Below, in pieces: positions 31,201 to 39,648 of a stretch of 64,000 nucleotides of DNA. How positions within the stretch are numbered: position 1 is the stretch's first letter; each line of letters starts with the position of its first letter. A program made the position numbers and the translations under genes. This DNA comes from Gordionus sp. m RMFG-2023 (lineage: Eukaryota; Nematomorpha; Gordioida; Chordodea; Parachordodidae), in the NCBI RefSeq assembly GCF_954871325.1, contig NC_088779.1, forward strand, positions 22,942,846 through 23,006,845, given 5' to 3'. The notes beneath the pieces were generated by a model, which was not told the origin of the DNA, did no database searches, and was given only the letters and a program-made list of their open reading frames with translations.

Positions 31201-33181
31201 TATTTATGAAAATTCATTAATATATTGATTGTTGATAGTGCATAGGCATATCCAGAATTTTATTATAAGAGGGGGGGGGCAATTATTAGGCAGGTTTTTC
31301 TATTTTAAATTTATTAGAAGTCTTTAGATCCACTTATTTTAGGCCTTTGGCCACGGTTGTTGAAAAGCCAGATTCGTGTCGATCTTTAAAAACGACCGGA
31401 TTAAGATTTTAGCCAAAATAATATTATGCAAACCTAGAGATTTGGCAACAAATCGTTCTTTAGCAAAATCTCCAGGCTTACTTAATATTATTCTGGCTAC
31501 AATCTTAATCGGATCCTTTTAAAAAATCGACACAAAACGGGCTTTATAACAACCCTACCTTTGGCTATATTATTTTTAAAAAACGGTATTTTTCTAATAA
31601 ATTATAGTAATAAAAATTTATTAAATTTTGCTTCCAAATTCTTTGATATATTGTATATATTTTTGGGAGATAGGGGGATGGAGGCGTGTGGGGGGGGGGG
31701 AGTTTTATTAGTTTAAAGTGATATTTAAGACCCCCTTCCCCCACCCCCATTACACTTCTTATACTCTTAGCAGATAGGGGGGGGATTTTTATTTATAATA
31801 TGATCGATGATTAAATATGTTATAAGAACTATAAAACTAAATTTAAAAAAATGCTGAGAATGATTTTATTTTGTATGAATTCTGTTTCCTCTCCCTATTC
31901 TTTGGAAATAAAATTCTAGACATGCCAAAGATGTGAGTATCAGCCAACACCAAAGTATTGGTGCATTTTCTGCGAATAAGCAAAGATAGATAGTATTGGA
32001 TAGGATCAAGGTTTTTTGTACATATCAGCCCTGTGTGATCTTACTTGAAAATGGTATGGATCAGCTTATATCTTATCAGTTATTTAACATTATCACAGCC
32101 CAAATTATATATGTATTTATTACATATTAATTAAACCTTCCAAAAGATCTTATCTCCATAATTTTCATGTAAAATATGTTCAGCTTTAGCCAACATTAAC
32201 ACTCTAAAAAAATATATTTGTGTATATTTAATAATTTACCTTTTTTCTTTGTAAGAACTTATGAGATATTTAGCTACAGAGCTAGCAGTTGCTAATATCG
32301 AGATACAAGATAAATTCTTGGCATACAATTTTTGACTAGATCTTCCTGTTTCCACTGATAGTAAAAAAATATATTTTTGAAAATTAAATTTGTTAATAAT
32401 TTTTTTATGTAAATATAAATTGACACGGTTATTATTAAGTTTCAAATAATACCCAAATAAAAATTCTGTAAATCTTTGAAACTCTTTAGAAAAGGGGTAT
32501 TAATAAGACATTTTTCCTCTTTAATATAATCCAAATTTTGATGTCCCATTTTAGTATAATCATATTGTAAATATAAAATATTGTCAACATGGTTTCCAAA
32601 ATCTGTTAAAAATTTATAAGAGATATAAAAAAAAATTCATATTTATTTTAAGAAGTTTTAAATAAATTTTTTAGTTTTTTTGTCTAAATTAAGTAAATTT
32701 TTGTATAAAGATAAGCAATAGCAATTAATAACTTTTTTAAATATAACAATATCCATTTAAGTTTTATGTAAAAAAATTACCTCTAATAAAATACTCAAGT
32801 TCAATTACAGGTGTCTCAGATTTAATTTGAACCATATTAAAAAATGTTTCCCAATTTAATGCCTCATAATTGTATGATTTCCAGTGATACAACTTGTTCC
32901 AGGGTGTTAATATAAGAAACCAGGTGTCTTCATATGTATTTAATATTTTAATTAACTGTGCAAGTCTTATAAAAACATCACACCTTAAATTAAATCCCTC
33001 ATTTAAATTAACATCATACAGTAAAAATTTTATCTTTCCTTTGCTTCAAATTCAATTTAAAATATTAAAATTTTTTTTTATAAAACTTCTTTCTAAATTT
33101 TTCTGAATAACATTGTTGCTGTAGAGTAAAATTTGGAAGCAAGATAGATATACAAAATAAAAATTCTAAAATTTGTTGCAT
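22255..33181 (-). CDS. POFUT2: GDP-fucose protein O-fucosyltransferase 2
   Basis: ER enzyme that adds O-fucose to thrombospondin type 1 repeats. Exons, high to low: 33087-33181, 32781-33043, 32453-32602, 32240-32354, 32137-32203, (gap), 26101-26284, 22454-22571, 22255-22405; all joined phases agree. Exon 1 is a signal peptide (MQQILEFLFCISILLPNF). Then LLYDVNLNEGFNLRCDVFIR keeps the catalytic Glu of the family's NPPEGFNLRRDVYIR motif. TPWNKLYHWKS, NLSCISILATASSVA, RVLMLAKAEHILHENYGDK, YMGVHWRRMDF (the HLRRxDF motif), RTLFLATDTVEK, GELAIVDQIICSLSRYFIG and FTFRIQEEREIMGF follow in the family order. A segment of about 45 residues between FWK and VKNIKM is not found, so one exon in the 26.3-32.1 kb intron is missing from this model. 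Short introns near the 5' end are 45 bp or less; later ones reach kilobases through transposon insertion. Confidence 0.9.
22939..23642 (+). mobile_element. hAT element, internally deleted, with 8-bp TSD
   Basis: The target duplication attatttc is perfect at 22931-22938 and 23643-23650. Ends TAGGGATGTACCGAT and (reverse) TAGGGGGAGGCCGATCC carry ATCGGATCGG subterminal repeats. At about 23,220-23,335 the plus strand reads ESVFSDTSDINSPHHRRPIS and DKLEILVFLKRNL, the hAT C-terminal dimerisation region. At 704 bp it keeps only the end of the transposase. It lies in a POFUT2 intron. Confidence 0.9.
23651..26100. other. POFUT2 intron sequence
   Basis: One protein-like open stretch on the plus strand (24,272-24,439: IENHLSILNIIEESVVYIIS ... 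HMDDYGRKIWQMQN) and one on the minus strand (23,804-23,986: NLSDTKFTKLLMENLEHNS) are unassigned and may be transposon debris. A segment at about 25,225-25,350 matches 54,175-54,290, a dispersed repeat. Otherwise AT-rich with no gene. Confidence 0.4.
27370..27625. mobile_element. G-tract repeat element copy
   Basis: The left end reads cataggcgttttccaggatt, then ttactaaggggg; the right end reads ggaattccccctttgtttac, then gcgtctgg. This is the same architecture as copies at 31,230, 36,010 and 37,960-38,090: a 'GGCGTATCCAGGATTTT' left end, internal C/G tracts, and a 'GGTTACGCGCCTGG' right end. It is probably a non-autonomous DNA transposon; the superfamily is undetermined. Confidence 0.55.
28125..28330 (-). 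other. possible exon of unknown function
   Basis: The minus strand is open for about 65 codons with protein-like composition: KTIFKWLNKIGITKNEIWNT, then KNSFIEKTQILQKRVDIEYY, ending QLRIEFVYNLK before a stop. An A-rich acceptor (aaaag) could precede it. Upstream, in another frame, lies MYLTKNKRETLKKTL. No family was recognised. It lies in the large POFUT2 intron on the same strand, so it could be a nested gene or a transposon remnant. Confidence 0.3.
29075..29268. mobile_element. palindromic MITE copy, diverged
   Basis: The left arm reads gtggttttgggtccattttt, then aaaaacgatccgattaagat; the right arm reads ttggctacttaatcgggccc, then tttaacaacactag. The arms are inverted versions of the GTTGTTAAACGGCTC family. 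Confidence 0.6.
31336..31560. mobile_element. palindromic MITE copy
   Basis: The left arm starts gttgttgaaaagccagattc and the right arm ends acgggctttataacaaccct. The arms are inverted relatives over about 60 bp. It sits inside a G-tract repeat copy (31,230-31,790), so it probably inserted into that element. Confidence 0.65.
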
Positions 33182-33485
33182 GCTTAATTAAATGAATGAA
33201 TATTAATGAACAAACCATTTATGATTATTATAGCAGACGCCCAATGTGCTAATAAAGAGAGCAGACGCTTTTATAAAAAAATACATTTATAAATTTTTTT
33301 AAATAAATGACTTAAACATTAATACTATAATATTTGTAATATAAAATTTGTTAAAGTCAAATTCGCGCAATTATCTTATTTAAAATGATCCTTCCACATT
33401 TCGCTCTATTAAAATTAGAAGCATTTTTTAAGGCAGTTACTGGTATAACATTTAGCATGTCAGGAGATTGGCATTTGATCATAAT

Positions 33486-34287
33486 ATTAAATAAATTCTC
33501 TTTGCTATGTTTATGTTCTTTAAATTTAATATATCATTTTAAAATATATAAAATACATCGGACCCGGATTAATTATCGGTCATCACTTAACACTAATTGT
33601 TATTAATTTCTAAAGCATTATTTTCTTATATTAAGATCAATAATTCTTGATACTTTTACTTTGCTCTCTTTAAAATGTTCATTCTTAAAATAAGTGAAGA
33701 AACTTATTTAATTCTTTTCATTTAGTTAATCATTCAAATCTAATAGGAGTTATTCTGCATGCTTATCAAATACAAATATTCCCTCCCTCTGCGAGATCTT
33801 ATCATAACTTGCTATATACTATAAGCCTGCCTTAATTTTGTGAGAGGGGGAGAACACTATCAGGTGTCCCCCCTCCCCGCCCCAATTAAATAAATTCTCT
33901 TTGCTATGTTTATGTTCTTTAAATTTAATATATCATTTTAAAATATATAAAATACATCGGACCCGGATTAATTATCGGTCATCACTTAACACTAATTGTT
34001 ATTAATTTCTAAAGCATTATTTTCTTATATTAAGATAAATAATTCTTGATACTTTTACTTTGCTCTCTTTAAAATGTTCATTCTTAAAATAAGTGAAGTT
34101 TGAAACTTATTTAATTCTTTTCATTTAGTTAATCATTCAAATCTAATAGGAGTTATTCTGCATGCTTATCAAATACAAATATTCCCTCCCTCTGCGAGAT
34201 CTTATCATAACTTGCTATATACTATAAGCCTGCCTTAATTTTGTGAGAGGGGGAGAACACTATCAGGTGCCCCCCCCCCCCGCCCCA
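33486..34287. repeat. tandem duplication, unit about 400 bp
   Basis: Copy 1 (33,486-33,884) and copy 2 (33,885-34,287) start attaaataaattctctttgc and end with gggggagaacactatcaggt plus a C-tract. They differ by one substitution and a 4-bp indel plus C-tract length, so the duplication is recent. The C/G tract at the unit boundary belongs to the G-tract repeat family. Confidence 0.9.
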
Positions 34288-34289
34288 TA

Positions 34290-36400
34290 AATTTTAATGC
34301 AACTTTTAGATTTACTCATTGTGGGCCTTAGGAATGCTAGATTTTTATAAAATCTTGGGTTATCGCTTATTTTTCCTTATTCGTTATTTTTAAAAGTTAT
34401 TTACTTTTACTAATTTTTCTTTCAAATTCTTCTTTATGGTGATTGTATATATTTTTTTGGAAGATAAGAGTTGGGGGATGGGGGTGTAAGGGGAATTTTT
34501 TTATTAGCCTAAAATAATATTTATGAGAACCAAAATTAGCACCCTCATTCCTTGGCTATGCCAATGTACTGTATACATATTTGAATACAATTTATAAGAT
34601 GTTCTTAAATATCTTTCTTAAGATATTATTATACTATAGCTTGAATTCAAAAATTTCTTATTTGAAAGAATTCAAGAACTATTAAAATGAATGTCTTTTA
34701 GTTATTATAAATACAGTAAACTTGAATTTTTAATGGTTAATGTGTGAGTTATTTATTCTAGCTTTACAAATTGTTTGAGAAAAATTTTACTAATTAAATA
34801 ATGGATATAAGTATCATAATTTTTACTTAAAGTATATTACTGTGCAAAATTTGATTATTTTATTAGATTTTTAGGTAGCCTTATTAAAAATATAAAAATA
34901 TTTATAAATATTTTTTTTAAAGATGTTTATTTAGTATTTCCGCATAACAATAATATAGATGATCAATATAATGATAGGTTTTAATTGTAATATAATAATA
35001 TTTATATAATATATTAAGCTAGAAACGATTGTATGCAAAACTTTCTCATTCATAAATTATCCTTTCAATTTTCTATTCAATTTTCCATTCAAATTATTTA
35101 TTTTTAATATTTCATATATTCAGCAGAGCCCTTCAAACTAACTCTTTATTCAATCTCGCCCAAATTTTTTTTTAAGCCTAGCCTAACCTGTCATTATCAA
35201 TGTTTATTTTATGTCTAAGTTTCATTTATTAATTATTTCAATATAAAGACTAAGATATTTTCTTTTAATATTTTAAAAACCCGTGGCATGCAAATTAGTT
35301 TGAAGGACTTTTCAAAAAAATAATTGAATTTGCAAGGTTCTGAGGTTTGTTCGAGTCCTGTTTTTAAAAATAATTAAACCTACGCAATATTTTTCAAGAA
35401 TTATTTGTAAAGTGCAGGATTTTAAATCAGCCATTTCCTATTTACTTAATTTATCAAATATTCATCCTCTAATCGTATTCAATTTTGTATTAATAGTTTT
35501 CTCAAAAGAAAGAAAGATGATGTATATTTTGATAATATTCATAACAATTACTATTTGTATTATTAATCTTAAAATAATGTTTACAGCAATTTAAAAAATA
35601 AATTAATAGTTAAATTTATATAATTGCTCATAAAGTTAAATATTTTTTTGTATTATAAAAAATATAAATGGATTAAAATTAAACAATAATTTAGTAAAAT
35701 TTTATATAAAAATATAAATATAAAAGTGAGGTAGGATTATTTTTAAATATTTTGCTATAATTTAAAAAAATGTAAATTACTATCAAAATATATCTAAATT
35801 GTGTATCTAAACTAGAGACCTTCACGTGCATTAAATTTTTGATCAAGTTTGGCCCAGGCTAGCAGTAAAACAATTTTTAAGTCTAGGACCAGTCTATTAA
35901 TATTTAAAAAAAATACAAAGTCTACCCCAAGCCCATAATGAGTTCCAATATTTTTACAATATTTCCCTCCAATAATAAAATATTTAAAATAATTTATGTT
36001 ATTGTGGCGGACAGTGGCGTATCCAGGATTTTCTTATGGGGTGGGAAAATTTTTTTGGGGGCTTCGTCCCCAAAACCCCTTTATCTGGCCTTCGGCCAGC
36101 TTTCCCCAGCCTTCGGCCGGGTCTTATGTTTTAGCTATTCCATTAAATTATTCATAATTTAATAATAATTATATTTATATTTGTAACTATTATTTACTAA
36201 TTCGTGCTAATGGATATTACAAGCCTATTTTTTTTATTATTTTTAGTTAGGTATATTATATTTAATAAAGTATTTTAAATGTAAAGTTGAAATAAATTTT
36301 AATGTCATTTTTTTTATAAAATTTGCTTTAAAGCTACCCTTAACTTAAATTCTCATACAATATTAGTATAATATAATTTTTTTATTGAAAATATTAATAG
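34290..36400. other. AT-rich intergenic sequence with short repeats
   Basis: Upstream of POFUT2. It holds a small inverted-repeat element at about 35,122-35,315 (ends agcccttcaaactaa and ttagtttgaaggacttt), a G-tract element end at 36,010-36,125 (acagtggcgtatccaggatt, then cttcggccagctttccccag) and long AT stretches. No gene seen. Confidence 0.5.
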
Positions 36401-36418
36401 TAGTGTGTATAAAATATT

Positions 36419-36642
36419 AATGTTGTTAAACGGCTCGTTTTGAGCCGATTTTTAAAAACGGCTAACTCAATATTTTCGTCAGAAAAATATTAACTAAGCC
36501 TCGAAATTTCTATACTATATGTCTAGACCTTTGCTTCTTCTATGAGCAAAATTTTCAGGCTTGCATAATATTTTCCTGGATAAATAATTGAGTTAGCCGT
36601 TTTTAAAAATCGGTTCAAAACGAGGCGTTTAACAAAACTATA
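36419..36642. mobile_element. palindromic hAT-type MITE, 224 bp, with 8-bp TSD
   Basis: The duplication aaaatatt lies at 36411-36418 and 36643-36650. The left arm reads tgttgttaaacggctcgttt, then tgagccgatttttaaaaacg; the right arm is its inverse, ending gaggcgtttaacaaaact. Within each arm GGCTC...GAGCC forms a second, smaller palindrome. Confidence 0.85.
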
Positions 36643-36749
36643 AAATATTGACTAGAAAATAATTAAAAAAACAAGTTTTTTTAAACTTCTTATCAAATAC
36701 AGTATTATACAAAGTTTTCTATTAAATACTATAATTATAATGTGATTTT

Positions 36750-37616
36750 TAATTTTCGTGAGAATGTTGCCAATCCATCAAGAATTTTGTTTGTCGTTGG
36801 AACCAAATCTCTGTGGATATTTAACAGAGTTAACCCATTTAGCCGAGATTCGGAAGTAGTACTTCATAAATATGTTTTCAACCTTCTTAAGTTGGAAAGT
36901 CCTTACATTCGTACCTGTTATAATAGGCAAACATGGTAGAATATAAAACAACTTCAAAATATTAGGAATTTGAGCCAAGGTTTCTCTACACCGATTGAGC
37001 GCATCAATAGCATGCTCAGGTAAAATAGCTAAACGTAGTAAATATTTATACCACAATTCGAATTCACTAATTAAATTTATTTCAGTATCAATATCATAGG
37101 AATAAAATTTTGCTAAATATTTAATTTTACCAATAGTGGCATTAGAAAACCAAGATGGATCTTTGGGTATTAAAACTTGAAGATTGCTAAAGACTTGTTT
37201 TTTATCTAAAAACCGTACTTTTATTTGCAAAAAGTATCTAAGAATGGGATGAAAGTAGATATTTTATAATATTCTTCAGTTGAGCCAATATTTATTTTAC
37301 ATCTCAATAATTGCCCAGGTGCTAGACGAGGTTTAATTAGTGTTATATCATAAAATTTAGCCTTCGATTCAACGTCTATATAAATATTATGAAAATATTC
37401 ATTTACATTCATTCTTATTGTATCAACCTGTTCATATATATTTTCCCCCAAATCAATAACCTGAACCAAATCTAAATTTGGTTTTTGTAAATTTCTACAA
37501 AGTAGTGAGCTATAGGAAAATAATTTATTGATGCAACTAGCAGCAATGATAAACTCTGATTGATCAATTGAATTCAATAATGATATCGCTTCTGACGACA
37601 CATTACATTTTTTCAT
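36750..37616 (-). CDS. hAT transposase fragment, DUF4371/ZMYM1-like
   Basis: Two overlapping frames, 37,221-37,616 and 36,778-37,230, are joined by one frameshift near 37,225. The first reads SSEAISLLNSIDQSEFIIAA, IRMNVNEYFHNIYIDVESKA and KISTFIPFLDTF. The second continues VRFLDKKQVFSNLQVLIPKD, SEFELWYKYL and CRETLAQIPNILKLFYILPC. This is the order seen in hAT-type transposases with a DUF4371 domain (52 kDa repressor/ZMYM1-like): a YYRxxxxIPFLDxF motif, a QxLIPKD stretch, a W before the C-terminal dimerisation region, and 'CRETxPNIxxLLxIxxxxP'. The usual SAERSFS-R-LK end is badly eroded. The N-terminal zinc finger is not seen. Pseudogenised. Confidence 0.6.
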
Positions 37617-37949
37617 GCTCAGCCTTATTTAACTTTTGTATTTCTATTTCTTCTGTTCTACAAAATCGAAATAAAAATAAAATATTTAAAAAATTATAGA
37701 TATTTATTAATAATTAATATTAAAAATACTTATTAATTCTAACTTACTAATAATTTTGAATTTAATAAAATAATTATATATAATAATAAACTAAATTACC
37801 ATTTGATTTCAATCTCTTTGACTTAAAATTTTTCCATTTTATTAATATTTTTGAATAATGTTAATGTACTCACAAGGAAAGGAAATTTTAATAAAATGTA
37901 TTTATAAAAAATAAGATTTATGTTGGAAAATTGTTATTCAAATATTTGT

Positions 37950-38110
37950 AAAATTTTGATTGGGGGGGGGGAGGGGTGGAGGGTAAAATTTTTATTAGCT
38001 TAAAATGATATTTAAGAAAACAGTTGAATTTGTGATGGGGGGGGAATTTCCCCCTTTCCCTCCATTGGTTACGCGCCTGGTGGCGGATATGACGCTGATT
38101 TTAATAAGCC
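37950..38110. mobile_element. G-tract repeat element fragment
   Basis: gattggggggggggaggggt, then tgatggggggggaatttccc and cctccattggttacgcgcct, then ggtggcggatatgac. Its right end matches the copy at 27,600. The open frame over it is repeat-derived. Confidence 0.6.
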
Positions 38111-38345
38111 AATCTATTAAGGTGCATTACAACCCTGGCGCTCCATCAAAATCAAAGATGCCAATAGTAGTCAAGGGCCTCCATTTACAGCATCGTTGTT
38201 ATGCAACTCACCAGTAAATTACCCTATCATTACTTAAACCCTTAACTCCCAATTCTCCCACTATAGATAGGTATGGAGGAGAATCTTTCGCTCTCCTAAT
38301 TCTTTTAGCAGGCAATGCACCCTATATTTTATAATAAATTTCACG
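38110..38345. other. unassigned GC-richer patch
   Basis: ggtgcattacaaccctggcg, then ctccatcaaaatcaaagatg and later gatgccaatagtagtcaagg stand out from the AT-rich surroundings. No family recognised. It adjoins the G-tract repeat and may be part of a larger mobile element. Confidence 0.3.
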
Positions 38346-38479
38346 TGTCCATTCATAAAAAATAATAAAATGGATTTTAGAAGGGAATTCTTTAGGATAT
38401 TTTATTTAATATGGGTTATTTATAACTTATTTCAGTTTTTTATTTATTTATTTTTATATGGTTTATTCTACATTCAAAC

Positions 38480-39005
38480 CTTCAGTCATTTTTAAAAATT
38501 TAAATTAACATTTTTATCTTGACTGAGCATTTATTAATTCTTCCTCATATTTAAATATTTTCCTGAATTAAACAATTATATAAAAAACAACGAAAAATTC
38601 ATCTTTTTAAAAAAACAAATATCATTTTATAAAAATGTTAACTCATAATCACGAGATTTTTCCGTCATTTTTATTAAGTTTTATTATTGTTAATAATTTA
38701 GTAGATGTCAATTTTTTCACCTAACTTAAACAAAGAAATTGTTTTTTTTGCCAAATATGCGTTTTTATGAGTTATATTTGAGAATTTTGTCCAATTTTTT
38801 AGTATTAGAAAAATATTCGATATTGCCAAAAAATTATGAAATTAATTATCATTTATAAATATTAAAATAAATCCGGTTTAAAATATTGTTAACTAAAAAA
38901 AGTAAAAATCTTTATACCGAAAAATCAACAAGATATAATTAAATTATCATAATTAAACATTAGTTTAGTTATGATTAATTCTAAGTATTCCCGATAGCAT
39001 GTATT
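38480..39005 (+). pseudogene. Kunitz gene relic: promoter plus exon-2 trace
   Basis: The sequence from about 38,490 aligns by eye with the upstream regions of the two complete Kunitz genes (aaatttaaattaacattttt, then cttgactgagcatttattaa). Around 38,975-39,003 ttctaagtattcccgatagc resembles linker exon 2 of gene 2 (ttctcagtatcctcgatagc). The signal-peptide exon and first intron are absent between them. It lies immediately before gene 1 and shows an additional, degraded gene copy. Confidence 0.5.
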
Positions 39006-39588
39006 TATGTTAAAATAAATATATGAATTACCATTTATCAGCTATTAAAAAATTTGAAACTCTTTTATTTGTGTTTATATTATATAATTAAATCTTGAGC
39101 CATTTTTCACTTTAAAATAACATTTTTATTTTGACTGTGAGCATTGATTAATTCTTCTGAATATTTAATTACTCTTCTCACTGAACGATTAAATAAGAAA
39201 CAACAAATATATATATATTTTTTTAAAAAAGCAGCAATATCATTTGAAATATAATCAGTTAGCTGGGATAGAGAGATAATAAAATACCAAAAGTGTTAAT
39301 TTTTACAATCGCGTGATTTCTTTCCATCATTGTCTTAGAGTTGTATATTGCTAGTAATTTAATAGCGGCCAATATTTTTACTTAAATATAACCAAGACAT
39401 TTGTTCTCTTTGCCAATTACGCATTTTTTTAAATATTATATATTATAGTTTTGATCGTTGGGTCCAATTTTTTTTAATATTAAAATAAAAATTAATATTG
39501 CCATAAAAGCATTAAATTAGTCATCCTTTATTATTTTAAAAATATACGGTTTGAAATGTTGCTATTTAAAAAAAAGTATTAGTAGAAA

Positions 39589-39648
39589 TCCTTGCCAAAA
39601 AAAATCACTATTATAATTATAATTTTTATATCTTAAACATTAAAATCT
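39589..39648 (+). promoter_or_regulatory. conserved element upstream of Kunitz gene 1
   Basis: tccttgccaaaa followed by an AT-rich stretch lies 60 bp before the ATG. Matching elements (TCTTTGCCAA-like) stand before gene 2 (49,355-49,366), before gene 3 (62,844-62,853) and in the orphan promoter copies at 60,008-60,017 and 63,992-64,000. The similarity may reflect shared ancestry as much as function. Confidence 0.4.

Larger units (their letters stand above)
26285..32136. other. 5.9-kb POFUT2 intron or introns, repeat-rich
   Basis: Holds GC-richer repeat fragments (gaaccgaacctgaaatcgtc near 26,460; gggctggaacagtgtatttg near 26,857), G-tract repeat copies (27,370-27,620; 31,230-31,790) and MITE copies (29,075-29,268; 31,336-31,560). 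An open stretch at about 29,870-29,960 can be read on both strands and is unassigned. A missing POFUT2 exon of about 135 bp should lie here. Confidence 0.5.

Noticed and set aside
31565-31750. Pro-rich minus-strand frame (KLPPPHTPPSPYLPK)
   Set aside because: Translation of the C/G tracts of a G-tract repeat; no gene features.
36005-36130. ccttcggccagc and ccttcggccggg pairs suggesting a terminator or CRISPR-like repeat
   Set aside because: Only two imperfect units with no regular spacing, within a transposon end; the genome is eukaryotic.
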